From positions 10,796,027-10,860,026 of the forward strand of contig NC_087068.1 in assembly GCF_963678635.1 (NCBI RefSeq): a stretch of DNA of 64,000 nt. Reading direction: 5' to 3'. Below, piece by piece: positions 22,017 through 32,329 of the stretch (positions within the stretch are counted from its first letter, which is position 1; each line of letters opens with the position of its first letter). Source of the stretch: Symsagittifera roscoffensis (Eukaryota; Xenacoelomorpha; Acoela; Convolutidae). Made by a program: the position numbers and the translations under genes. The notes below the pieces were generated by a model. That model worked only from the letters and a program-made list of their open reading frames with translations, was not told the DNA's origin and searched no databases.

Positions 22017-22980
22017 AGTTCCAGCATTGATGATAATTCAGATAGCTTTTAAAATGAAACAAGCTTTTTGCAGCATTTTGACCTTCAATTAGATCTTTCT
22101 CAGTTCAATTGTTTCACTACTTATGGGTAGATTTATAGTTTTTTTGATCTCTTAATTCGTAGCCAGATTTTTCTTGCGGAGGATGCTTCTTCAATTTTAT
22201 TTAACAGAAAGTTTGTACAAATTTATCAGCTTCGAAACATTTTCGAGCTTGATGCAATTAAACACAAAATCTATAATCTCGAAATCATTTTGAAACTGAT
22301 GTACCTAAATTGGAAATCTATAGTTTCAAACAAGTTTTTATATCAATTTTTTTCAATATACATCTAAATGAAAAAGTACAATTGCTTTTTGTTATAAAAC
22401 AGTCTAAGCTTTGTCCTTCGCCAGTAGAAAAATGACTTGAGACTTTTTCCTTCAAAAAGCCCCTTGATGTAAAAGTTACGAATACTTCTGTGCCCTGGAA
22501 ATGAGTCAGCTATTGGAAAAAACAGTCAATCAGAAACGCTCTTGAAACTGGAAATTTTTCAAAGCCAAGTGTTTTTTTTTCCATTTCATTTAGGAAAAAT
22601 CAGTTGTTGTAAGTATGACGTTTAATATAAAAACAACATTTCTGCCCTTTTATGTTTTTTTTTCAAACAGGAAAAAACTGTATTTTGTGTTGATTGTAAC
22701 GCCTTGTAGCGTCTTGTTTAAAAGTGTTAACAAACTTGTGCATTTGATCTAATTTTTATCAAATCAGTACCTTTGCCTATCCTCATTTCTAGACTACCAT
22801 ATTTTTGACTTTTTCATCAAAGTTCCACCAAGTTTTGATGTTTAGTCGCAATACAGGCTGATGTTACTAGATCAAGGCGCAAAATTTAGCTTATATGCTT
22901 CTAACAACTGGACAAAATAGAGTCTTAGTTCCAGCATTGATGCTTATTCAGATAGCTCATAAAAAGGACAAAGCATTTTG
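22017..22980. repeat. Diverged low-copy repeat, copy 2 of 3 with internal duplication
   Basis: TTCCAGCATTGATG followed by TATTCAGATAGCT occurs at 22019 and again at 22929, and both are followed by the same GCATTTTGAC-ATCAATT-GATCTTTCTCA block. Block 22440-22910 matches 19700-20150 and 23850-24280. This is an old tandem duplication of about 0.9-1 kb units. Confidence 0.7.
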
Positions 22981-23218
22981 ACAATCAATTGGATCTTTCT
23001 CACTCCAATTGTTTCAATACTTTTGAGAAAAATTACATTTTTTTGTTCTCTTTATCTGTATTCAGATTTTACATGTTGTGGATGTGCCTTCTTTTTTATT
23101 TCACAAAAATTTTTTCAAATTAATAAGCTTCAAAAATTTAGAAATCTTCCTTTGGAAAACAATTTGAACCTGAAGCAAGCAAATCTCGAGATTATTTTGA
23201 ACCTGACGTAACTAAATA

Positions 23219-23753
23219 GAAACAAGACTGCTCGTATCAGGGCGAAGCCTTGAATGTTCCGACTGCCTTTTAAGGTTTATGGAGCAGTAATAACATTAGA
23301 AAAAAATTAATTGAAATAAAACAAAATGAAACATTTTTTCTTCTAAAATTTGAAATTTATTATGAATGTCATCCCCCACACGCCATATTAAGTACAAAAG
23401 GATAGATTTCACTCCTTGTAACAAATCAATTATGGCAATTAAGCTTCTTTCAACCAATTTGGAACGATTTCTAAGACGGATTAACTCTCCGCTTACGCGT
23501 TAATAGCGCGAAATATATCGCGCGTTGATTGTCCCAAATTGGCCAAAATGGCAATCTTTAAACCCCCATAACTTTACGAAAAATGATCACAGGTGAAATA
23601 TTTTTTCAAATTTAAGTTCAAGACAACAATACTTTTCGAATGATATAAAAAAAAATCCCGTCAAAAATGGCTAGCTAAAAAGTCTAAATTTGTCTGAAAA
23701 AAAACCCACCCGAGCACAAATATTCCGTTACTTTCGTATCGAAAGTCGGAACA
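23219..23753 (+). repeat. A-family repeat, full-length copy flanking helicase gene (left)
   Basis: Begins AACAAGACTGCTCGTATCAG with the 5' hairpin CAGGGCGAAGCCTTG (one G-T pair), then the GTTCCGACTGCC block. It ends with the 3' hairpin ACTTTCGTATCGAAAGT followed by CGGAACA. The inner words GTTCCGACT and AGTCGGAAC are inverted repeats of each other. The copy points right. The inverted partner is 27416-27952. Confidence 0.88.
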
Positions 23754-23849
23754 ACTATAAGTCTCAAACAAGTTTTTGAGTCATGTTTTGTCAACATACA
23801 TTGAAATGAGTAAATACAATTGCTCTTTGTTACAAAATAGTTTCATTCG

Positions 23850-24280
23850 CCAACAGAAGAATTACAAGCGCATTTTTGCTTTCAAACTGCCCCTCGGCGT
23901 GAAATTTACAATTATTTCTGGGCTCTGAAAATGAGTCAGCTGTTTGAAGGAAGAACTACTCAAAAACGTTTCTTGAAACTGAAGATTTTCAATGCCAAAT
24001 GTCTTTTTTTCTTTAAAATTTTTTTAAAAAATCTGTCGGTTTAACTATGATGTTTGAAACCAAAAACATCATTCCCGCCATTTTATGATTTTTAAGCAAC
24101 AAATACTGAAAACACCTTGTGTTCTTTGTAGCGTGTGTTTTGTGTCTTGCGCTAAGCATCTTGTTTTAAAATGCTATCAAAATTTTGCTCTTGCATTAAA
24201 ATATGATATCTTAACTTTTGATAATTTAGTGCATTTGTCTATCTTCATTGCTAGACTACCACTTTTTTAAATATGAAAAT
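23850..24280. repeat. Diverged low-copy repeat, copy 3 of 3
   Basis: See 19700-20150. It starts near CTGAAAATGAGTCAGCTG and ends near a CTAGACTACCA block, which also occurs at about 22790. It lies inside the inverted A-repeat pair. Confidence 0.7.
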
Positions 24281-24574
24281 ATGTTATCAAAGAATGTCTT
24301 ACCGTCAATTTTTATTGTTTTCATTTAACGACAACATATTTCCACGTCCGTTGCAACGAAAAACTTTTTGGTTTAAATTGCTAATTTGGTTGTGTTTCAG
24401 CAATACCAACTATGCCCTATTTTGGAAAATTATAATAATTTGACTATTCTTCAATAACTATTTTATTGACATTTTTGATAATAGCTTCCCGTCTTTTTTT
24501 GATGTTTTTTGTACTTTTTGATTTTTGGAGTAATTGTAAATAAAGAAATTTAAAAAACTAACAAAAATTCTGAT

Positions 24575-25088
24575 TTAACATAAATGATATCCTTCTTGAC
24601 AAAAGCAGGTCGAAAGTTCAGAGTAGGTTTGGGATAGACGAGGGTGATGAAGATATAAGCAATTGCAGGCTGGCCTACTTGTTGAGAAGTTGCACGTCAA
24701 ACTCAGTAGCTCGGCTACATAATTTTCTCCACACTCAATTCTGGCATTTTGAAATACGTCCAACAATTGTTTCAATGCAGAGTTTTGAGTTTCTTCGTTA
24801 GATTCGTCTTTAATTACTAGCATGTGAACACGACATAGCACTCGGGCTCTTGATATAACGTTGTAAAGATATTGCACATCTAGTGCCTCACAATCAGCAA
24901 AAGGAAACAGGATAATGTTACAAACGGTAAACTCGGTAGAAGCAATATTTTTAAGGCCAGGAAAATAATAGCTGTTCGAAAACAAAATGCTGGGATAATT
25001 TTTTCTGAACTTGGAAAAAAGACATCTTAAAACTTGACTGGAAAACTGAAACGTATGTATTTTTTGAGATGTCACGTTCTACAAATTG
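24575..25088 (-). CDS. NERD/SF1 helicase gene, C-terminal exon
   Basis: A minus-strand frame whose residues fit the missing C-terminal part of the helicase at 25504-27372. SYYFPGLKN (about residues 35-43) resembles the helicase motif V region, and YNVISRARVL (residues 71-80) is motif VI, which contacts ATP. After motif VI come about 85 residues ending in a stop at 24575. A minus-strand acceptor TTTGTAG lies at about 25088, and a second, TACGTTTCAG, lies slightly inside. The ATG in the frame is probably not used as a start. The intron to the upstream exon is about 490 bp. Confidence in the family is high because motifs I-IV and V-VI split exactly between the two frames; the exact junction is inferred. 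Confidence 0.72.
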
Positions 25089-25503
25089 AGTAACAATAAT
25101 TACTTGTTTTCAGATACGAATTTAGAGTAGTTATTGTAGAAGTAGTTAGTTTTTGAGTGAAAAAACATTGCTTGAAAAAGATCAAGAACAATTTTCACGT
25201 TGTCATTTAGTTTTAGACAAAGATTATTTAATTTATCAGCCCACCATATCTACAAAAAATTATCCAATTTTCATTTTAAAATTTCATTTTCTTTTTTTTG
25301 TCATTTTTTTGGGGTATAACCGAAAAGTTTTAACAATAATGCTTAGAAGGTGCAAAACGTTGAACTGAAAATTTTTTATGGTTCAATAAGTTGACACTCA
25401 GCAAAAAAGTGGTTTCGCGATCGATTTTTTTCAATGGCGGATATTAAGCAATTTCATTAGCGTTATCATAATCTTAATTAAATCCCATTTTAGTTTTTGT
25501 AAA

Positions 25504-27372
25504 TTAAATTTGGTATTTGTTTATCAATTTAGAGTTGATGCTAATTTGTAGTGACTTCTCAAGCATTTTTACCCCAAAAGAAGGACCTGCCAATATGAAT
25601 GCGCAGCTGATTTTGGGATCTTCATAAATCTCAGAATCTTGGTTGAGTTCTCTAGTAATCAGCTTATCAAGGAAACAAGGGAGGTTTTTGAGAGCCATTT
25701 GTTCGTTCCGAGATATTTTAACTCTAAGTTGAGGCCCATGAATGAAATGTCCATGCTCTGGGATGTGGGTAAATTGTTGTTCGCCTTTATCTACAATCTC
25801 AGTTTGCTGTTTTTTCAGCTCATATTGTTTACCGAGCTCAATTAGCTGTGAAACAATATTGTGTGTGCTCCTGTAGCTCTTTCCTAGCCAATGAAACTTT
25901 AAGTTTCGGTCAGTTTGTCTTTCACCATTGAGCCAATTTCTATAAAATCTTCTGTTATCTTCGTTTGCTTGAGTGCAATCAACTGCCAAGCAGCTCCATT
26001 TGTCACCTAACCCATAATTACACTCCCAATAATGAACTTGATCTTGACAATCATCTACGAACAAATGCAGCTCCGTGTCTTGTGGGTCCCTATATTTATA
26101 GTTCACACCACGAGTTCCGGGCATGTGGCGGATAATGATGTCATCCTGCGTGTACAAGCTTTCATCAAACCAGTTCGATCCTTCAATGAGTTTGAGCCCA
26201 GCTTTTTTGAATATTTCAGAGTAACTAGTTAGCTCATTGCTGAACATAATAAAAACTTTAGTGTGTTGTTGCGTCAGTTCGGTTTTTGTGTGGCGTTTTG
26301 TCAAAATCAGGCTGATAGCTTTAGCCAGTAGAACCATCGTTTTACCGGACCCAGCTGCACCAGTGATTAAAATAGGGTAGTTGTCATCTTCAAATGCATT
26401 TTTTTGCTCAACCGTTATATAGTTCACCTCTAGGCAGGTTTTGAATATGTTTACTCCATTCACAACAAATGGAGGCTCTTTCAAATCACTTGTTTTGATC
26501 ACAGATGGGTTCGAAGGTGTGTTTTTTCCTCTGAATGTGATTTCTGAGTTTCTCAATTGTTTATCGATCTCAATGACGCATTCTTTCAAACTAAGTTTCG
26601 CTTCGTCTATTTCATGGCTCTTTTTTTTCTTCCCAATATTGCCTCCTGAGGCAAACAACCGTAAAACGACATTTTGTAATGTTTTTATATCGCCTAAAAG
26701 GACGGTTTCGCTCATAACTCGCGTCTGAACTAAATTTTTTTGACATAAAACGGGCGCTTCAGACATAAAACTTTCTTTGCTCTTTACGTTTAACCGCCAA
26801 AATGAGTTGAAATCATTGAAATCATCTCCATTGATGACATCCGTGTTAATGACATACTTAGATTGTTCTGGGCTAATATTTGGCAACGCAACAAAACGGA
26901 AAACGCGGATATCATAAATATCTCCATTTTCGAATTCAGAGGAATTCAAAATTCTTTGAAGAAGTGTGAGTCCTTTTTCGAATTGTAGATGTGCTTTCTC
27001 AATCGCAGAAGTAATTGGATTTTTTGATGTCAAAGTTGAAAATTGAGGTATTGAGGGATTCTTGACTTCTATCAATACTATGTAGTCAGGACCAAATACA
27101 ATAAAATCATGTTCACATTCATCTACATTTGGATGATCACGGCACATTCTGCACGTTCTTACCTCATGGCTCTTTTCCCAGATTCTAAACTGGAGGTGGC
27201 TGTATTTAAGACCATGGAACCCGGTAATTGGCTCATTCAAATTTTCAAGAGCTCGATATACAACTACTTCAGCTTCATAATCGTCCTGTTTTTGTTTTTC
27301 ACTTGCAATATCAACGTTAGAAACAATGTCACTTTCTGCATCAAGACGGATCTGTTTACCAATACCTCTCAA
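25504..27372 (-). CDS. NERD nuclease-related domain fused to UvrD-like SF1 helicase
   Basis: A 622-codon frame, by far the longest intact one. Residues 30-145 look like a NERD domain (PD-(D/E)XK nuclease fold): VVVYRALENL, then HDFIVFGPDYIVLIEVKNP, where D89 and E102-x-K104 match the catalytic pattern. A C-x2-C...C-x-H cluster (C74, C77, C86, H88) sits just before. Residues 319-505 carry SF1 motifs: Q motif around Q323, Walker A GAAGSGKT (338-345), Walker B-like FVDDCQD (438-444), a motif III AVDCTQA (463-469) and motif IV LGKSYRST (496-503). The likely role is ATP-driven strand unwinding with nuclease action; the biological role is unknown. The last codons are probably intronic: GG/GTAAAA at about 25578 is a candidate donor to 24575-25088, giving roughly 770 residues. 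The ATG at 27372 lies only 44 bp inside an inverted A repeat. No hallmarks of a transposase were seen. Confidence 0.85.
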   Translation of the reverse strand: MRGIGKQIRLDAESDIVSNVDIASEKQKQDDYEAEVVVYRALENLNEPITGFHGLKYSHLQFRIWEKSHEVRTCRMCRDHPNVDECEHDFIVFGPDYIVLIEVKNPSIPQFSTLTSKNPITSAIEKAHLQFEKGLTLLQRILNSSEFENGDIYDIRVFRFVALPNISPEQSKYVINTDVINGDDFNDFNSFWRLNVKSKESFMSEAPVLCQKNLVQTRVMSETVLLGDIKTLQNVVLRLFASGGNIGKKKKSHEIDEAKLSLKECVIEIDKQLRNSEITFRGKNTPSNPSVIKTSDLKEPPFVVNGVNIFKTCLEVNYITVEQKNAFEDDNYPILITGAAGSGKTMVLLAKAISLILTKRHTKTELTQQHTKVFIMFSNELTSYSEIFKKAGLKLIEGSNWFDESLYTQDDIIIRHMPGTRGVNYKYRDPQDTELHLFVDDCQDQVHYWECNYGLGDKWSCLAVDCTQANEDNRRFYRNWLNGERQTDRNLKFHWLGKSYRSTHNIVSQLIELGKQYELKKQQTEIVDKGEQQFTHIPEHGHFIHGPQLRVKISRNEQMALKNLPCFLDKLITRELNQDSEIYEDPKISCAFILAGPSFGVKMLEKSLQISINSKLINKYQI

Positions 27373-27415
27373 TACACCGGTTTTTAAAGTTAGTTATTTA
27401 ACCATGTAACTTATT

Positions 27416-27952
27416 GTTCCGACTTTCGATAAAAAGTAACGGAATATTTGTGCACGGGGTGGTATTTTTTTCTTCAGACAAATTTCGACTTTTTAACTAG
27501 CCATTTTGACCGATTTTTTTTTCAAATCATTCAAAAATTATTGTTGTCCTGAGCTTAAAATTGAAAAGATATAACACTTTTGATCATTTTTTGTAAAATT
27601 ATGGGGTTTAAAGATTGCCATTTTGGCCAATTTTGGACAATTAACGCGCGATATATTTCGCGCTATTAATGCGTAAGAGGAGATTTAATCCGTCTTAGAA
27701 ATCGTTCCAAATTGGTTGAAAGAAGCTTATCTGCCATAATTGATTTGTTACAAGGAGCAAAATTTATCCTTTTGTACTTTATGTGGCGTTTGGGGTGATG
27801 ATTTTCATAAAAAATTCAAATTTTAGAAAAAAAATTTTTTTTTTCATTTTGTTTTTTTTTTACATTTGTTTTTTTAATGTTATTACTGCTCCATAAACCT
27901 TAAAAGGCAGTCGGAACATTTAGGGCTTCGCCCTGATACGAGCAGTCTTGTT
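27416..27952 (-). repeat. A-family repeat, full-length copy flanking helicase gene (right)
   Basis: Inverted relative to 23219-23753. On the minus strand it starts AAACAAGACTGCTCGTATCA with a perfect AGGGCGAAGCCCT hairpin and ends at GTCGGAAC. The phrase TTAGTTATTTAACCATGTA occurs both just inside (27388) and just outside (27999) this copy, in TAACC-rich low-complexity DNA, so no target duplication can be read safely. Because it sits just upstream of the helicase start codon, it may supply promoter sequence (inference). Confidence 0.88.
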
Positions 27953-28398
27953 TAACCATCTAACCAAGAATTTATCAATGTAACCAAGATAATAACCATT
28001 AGTTATTTAACCATGTATCCAAGAAACAATGTCAACCCAATCTATTGAACAACTCAATAACTTACTTATTGCGACTAACTGAAATAATTATCTAAATAGC
28101 AAATAACCGAATAATTTTTTGAAATGATTGTAACAGAAAAACAAATGAAGCAGTAAGCATCGTTGAAATAAAATGAAAAAAAAATGAAATGTTAGAGGAG
28201 TAAAAAAAGATAGTACTTAGCATCGTTGAAATAAAATGAAGCAGTAATCATCGTTGAAAAAAAAATGAAAAAAAAAACAAAAAAAAGGAAATGATTTATG
28301 AGTAAAAAAAAAGATAGTATTTATTTTAATCGTCTCTTTTGCAGTTTTTTATTTTTTTTTCCGCTCAAATGTTGTTTTTGGCAGTATGATTTGTTATT
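27953..28398. other. Low-complexity repeats
   Basis: TAACCA-rich sequence to about 28020, then a degenerate tandem repeat of GCATCGTTGAAATAAAATGA (28158, 28219, 28247) with A-rich spacers and two GAGTAAAAAAAGATAGTA words. No gene. Confidence 0.6.
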
Positions 28399-28399
28399 T

Positions 28400-29217
28400 T
28401 TGTTCAACCTTTCGTAACGAAAGTAACAGAATATTTGTGATCAGGTTGGGTTTTTTTTCTTTAGACAAATTTCGTCTTTTGACTAGCCATTTTTGATGGA
28501 ATTTATTTTATCATTCAAAAGGTATTGTTGTCCTAAGCTTAAATTTGAAAATATATTTTACTTGTGATCATTTTTCATAAAGTTATGGGGGTTTAAAAAT
28601 TGCCATTTTGACCAATTTGGGACAATCATTGCATGATATGTTTCAAGCTATTAACGCGTAAGCGAGATTTAATCCGTCTTAGAAATCATTCCAAATTGGT
28701 TCATGGAAGATTATATGCCATAATTGATTTGTTAAAAGGAGCAAAATCTATGATTTTTACTCAAAATTGTAATTTTTGACAAAATTTTTTAATATCATTC
28801 AAAAGGTATTGTTGTCTTGAGCTTAAATTTGAAAAGATATTTTACTTGTGATTATTTTTCATAAAGTTATGGGGGTTTAAAGTTTGCCATTTCGGCCAAT
28901 TTAGGACAATTAACGCGCGATATATTTCGCGCTATTAATGCGTAAGCGGAGAATTAATCCGTCTTAGAAATCATTCCAAATTGGTTGAAAGAAGCTGATT
29001 TGCCATAATTAATTTGTTACAAGGAGGAAAATCTATCCTTTTGTATTTTATATGGCGTGTGGGGGGATGATTTTCAAAAAAAAAATTCAAGTTTTAGAGA
29101 AAAAAAAATTATTTTATTTTATTAAATTTGTTTTTTTTTAAATTTTATTGCTGCTCCATAAACCTTAAAAGGCCGTCGGAACATTCAAGGCTTCGCCCTG
29201 ATACGAGCAGTCTTGTT
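28400..29217 (-). repeat. Two A-family copies fused head to tail
   Basis: The segment carries the 3' part of one minus-oriented A copy (28400-28785), which runs without its 5' end into the middle of a second (28786-29217, 5' end complete with the AAGGCTTCGCCCTGATACG block). The internal phrase ATTCAAAAGGTATTGTTGTC is present in both. This is a partial tandem rather than two separate insertions. Confidence 0.75.
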
Positions 29218-29289
29218 AAATTATGAAATAAAATGAATTGGAATCGCAGATTTGTACAGTATGAAATATTGGCTGCTCAAAATGAAAGT

Positions 29290-29768
29290 TGAAATGAAGA
29301 AGACTGCTCATGTATCAAGTCAAAGCCCTGAAGGCTCCGACTAGCCCTAAATCCATATCGAATAGTTTTTGGTACAGAAAATTTGAAAAACTGTAAGTTG
29401 TTGACAATATCAAACATGTTTGAGTCCACGAAATTATTACCACCAATTAATTTGCCGCCTCAATTCATTTTGGAACAATTTTGATGTGCGGGATTATTCG
29501 CCACGCATAAATACTTTGCTTTACGTTTTCAGCACTGTGAATTCAGTTCAGAACATAGGCAAATAGGCAATTTTCAAACTCCTAAAACATAACAAACATA
29601 AATTGGAGATAAAATATCTTTTTAAATTCGAACTCAAGGGGTCAATATCTTCTATGGGGTATTAAAAAATATTGAAAACTATTACTTCGATTGCCAAAAA
29701 TTGACTGAATAAGAAAACCACACCAAGCATAAATATTCCGTTTTCTTCGAAAATCAGAACAAAAAAGT
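29290..29768 (+). repeat. B-subfamily repeat, uninterrupted copy
   Basis: Related to A only at the two ends. It starts GACTGCTCATGTATCAAG...CTCCGACTAG and ends CCGTTTTCTTCGAAAATC then AGAAC, again a small terminal hairpin. The interior is distinct: CATATCGAATAGTTTTTGG, TTTTGGAACAATTTTGATGT, GGGTATTAAAAAATATTGAA. It shows what the B unit looks like without the insertion seen at 36351 and 42180. Diverged. Confidence 0.75.
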
Positions 29769-29940
29769 TCTTGCAATGAACACCACAATTTTAAAATTAA
29801 TGCTCAAGCTCGGGAAAAAATTAACTCCGTAAGTCTCTGGTTCCGCTGATGATTTAGGTATTACGTAAGGATCTGGTAACTTACAACTTCCAGTCACCGA
29901 ACTCGACCCTTAACTTCGCATTAAGTACAAAATTGGGAGG

Positions 29941-31370
29941 GGGGTTGAGAAATTAGACGATAAGCAAATTAGACGGAGGTACTTAAAAGGAAATTAGACG
30001 GTTTTGCAAAACTGCAATTGTGAGAAAATAGACGAAAGTGAGAGAAATTAACTTTGCTTGCACACAAATTGCGTTAGAAAAATAAAATTTTTTGTAGACA
30101 ACAGTTCAATTTCGGTGGCCAAAAACTTTGCAAGTCAATCATGCATAATTTATTCAATTCAAAACTCTCCTGTAATATTCAGATTTGACATTTTTGTTAA
30201 TTTAAACTAATTGTTTTGATAGGTATTGACATTATATGTTCTTTTTGTATTTGTGAAACTTGACTCTTAAGAAAACATTTTGTTGGCCCTTTCCTTTTCA
30301 TAGCTTTGTCTAAAATGCCAGATCTGTAAAAAATAAATTCCGTCTAATTTCGTTTTTGTAGTATCCGTCTAATTTGCTTATCGTCTAATTTCCTAGGCCC
30401 CATTTAAAACTACCCTACAATACGAACGGGGGTTGATAAATTAGACGATAAGCAAATTAGACGGAGGTACTTAAAAGGAAATTAGACGGTTTTGCAAAAC
30501 TGCAATTGTGAGAAAATAGACGAAAGTGAGAGAAATTAACTTTGCTTGCACACAAATTGCGTTAGAAAAATAAAATTTTTTGTAGACAACAGTTCAATTT
30601 CGGTGGCCAAAAACTTTGCAAGTCAATCATGCATAATTTATTCAATTCAAAACTCTCCTGTAATATTCAGATTTGACATTTTTGTTAATTTAAACTAATT
30701 GTTTTGATAGGTATTGACATTATATGTTCTTTTTGTATTTGTGAAACTTGACTCTTAAGAAAACATTTTGTTGGCCCTTTCCTTTTCATAGCTTTGTCTA
30801 AAATGCCAGATCTGTAAAAAATAAATTCCGTCTAATTTCGTTTTTGTAGTATCCGTCTAATTTGCTTATCGTCTAATTTCCTAGGCCCCATTTAAAACTA
30901 CCCTACAATACGAACGGGGGTTGATAAATTAGACGATAAGCAAATTAGACGGAGGTACTTAAAAGGAAATTAGACGGTTTTGCAAAACTGCAATTGTGAG
31001 AAAATAGACGAAAGCGAGAGAAGTTAACTTTGTTTGCACACAAATTGCGTTAGAAAAATCAAATTGTTTGTAGAAAACAGTTCAATTTCGGTGGCCAAAA
31101 ACGTTACAAGTCAATCATGCATAATTTATTCAATTCAAAACTCTCCTGTAATATTCAGATTTGACATTTTATGTTCATTTAAACTAATTGTTTTGATAGG
31201 TATTGACATTTCATGTTCTTTTTGTATTTGTTAAACTTGACTCTTAAGAAAAAATTTTGTTGGCCTTTTCCCTTTCGTCTAAAATGCCAGATCTGTAAAA
31301 AATAAATTCCGTCTAATTTCGTTTTTGTAGCATCCGTCTAATTTGCTTATCGTCTAATTTCCTAGGCTCC
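29941..31370. repeat. Tandem array of three TTAGACG MITE units, 488-bp period
   Basis: Three units at 29941-30401, 30429-30889 and 30917-31370. Each unit has inverted ends of about 30 bp containing AAATTAGACGATAAGC and AAATTAGACGGA, and further TAGACG words inside. The first two units and their 27-bp spacer look identical; the third differs by scattered substitutions and a small deletion. The period is exactly 488 bp, so the array arose by tandem duplication, not by independent insertion. No coding. Confidence 0.92.
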
Positions 31371-31597
31371 AATACGAACAATTCCGTTTACAGAACTCGA
31401 CTTTGATTTCGAATTTGATAAAAATTTAGGAGCTTTTTGTGCCATTTAATGAGTTAATTAAGTGGCCAAGCTGTTTGTTATTATCAGTGTCATAGCCCTG
31501 GTCACCCGTACTGATATTAAATATCAAACCTACTAATTTAGCTTCTTAATACGTTGTTAATGTCTTCACTCTGGCTATTTTGCAAGCTGCTCTGTAT

Positions 31598-31858
31598 TTA
31601 AATGATACTTTCGAGGGTTTTGGTTGAACTAGATCCTTCGAAAACGTCAATTCTTTTCTGGCTTGGTGCCGATGGGAACATCAACGGAAGATCTTTGCCT
31701 CGGCAGTTTTTTTCGTAAATTTCCCCACCTTCGCGAATGTAGCGTGACGAGAGTAGCTCATTTGCTGCCATAATTTTTCTGAATCTCTTTTGAGCAATTT
31801 TGTCTAAAATACGGGTTGGTGAGACAGGTGTGCGGCCAAAAAGTAGACAATCTTTATT
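31598..31858 (-). CDS. Candidate minus-strand terminal exon, unknown protein
   Basis: About 86 codons open on the minus strand, ending ESII and TAA at 31598-31600. It includes GRTPVSPTRILDKIAQKRFR, then KIMAANELLSSRYIREGGEI and LPLMFPSAPSQKRIDVFEGS. This is the most coding-like short frame in the window: balanced composition, few A+T-forced residues and a basic helical segment. The minus-strand CGTATTTTAG at about 31816 offers a splice acceptor, giving a shorter 72-codon exon. I do not recognise the family. The frame at 32330-32640 on the same strand may be an upstream part. Confidence 0.5.
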   Translation of the reverse strand, partial: NKDCLLFGRTPVSPTRILDKIAQKRFRKIMAANELLSSRYIREGGEIYEKNCRGKDLPLMFPSAPSQKRIDVFEGSSSTKTLESII

Positions 31859-32177
31859 TCATGCCGGTCATAAAGTAGACAAAATGAATTCTCAATTTTT
31901 TATCGGCCGAAAGATTCAGCGCGCACAACAAACAGAAACTTTACCCTCCCTTGTACACCAAAAACTTTGACAAAATCTATTTAAACGATCGCATTGGTAA
32001 AATCCGAACAACAAAGGTTTCTACTTTATCAAGGATACTAAATGTTAACCCTTGCAACTATCTATGAACTCAAATTTTTCGTAAGATCCATAAAAATTTG
32101 TGGGAGATGGAGCTATAAGAGCTGCTCCCGGTGGTTTTTACAAATTTATAAAAGTTTTGGAACCAGTTAAAACTGTA

Positions 32178-32307
32178 GGTACAAGTATGATAGTTGGGTA
32201 CCAGGAAAAAAACAAATGCGAACCATGTTGTAGGAGATTTTGAAACCTATAAAGTTTTCTTCAGGGAACCATCTAAAATTAAGGGACCCAACTATCATAC
32301 CAGTTCC
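32178..32307. mobile_element. 130-bp MITE-like palindrome
   Basis: TATGATAGTTGGGT (32186-32199) and ACCCAACTATCATA (32286-32299) are perfect inverted repeats, extended imperfectly outward by GGTACAAG/CAGTTCC. A+T-rich loop, no gene. Confidence 0.6.
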
Positions 32308-32329
32308 AAATTGTAAGGTATCTGTTGTC

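Noticed and set aside
24100-24270. Cys-rich plus-strand frame near 24085
   Set aside because: Not conserved in the two related repeat copies at 20000 and 22700; probably chance.
23219-27952. Calling the bracketed helicase locus a Helitron
   Set aside because: No HUH replication-initiator domain, no 5'-TC/CTRR-3' ends, and the helicase motifs are UvrD-like rather than Pif1-like.
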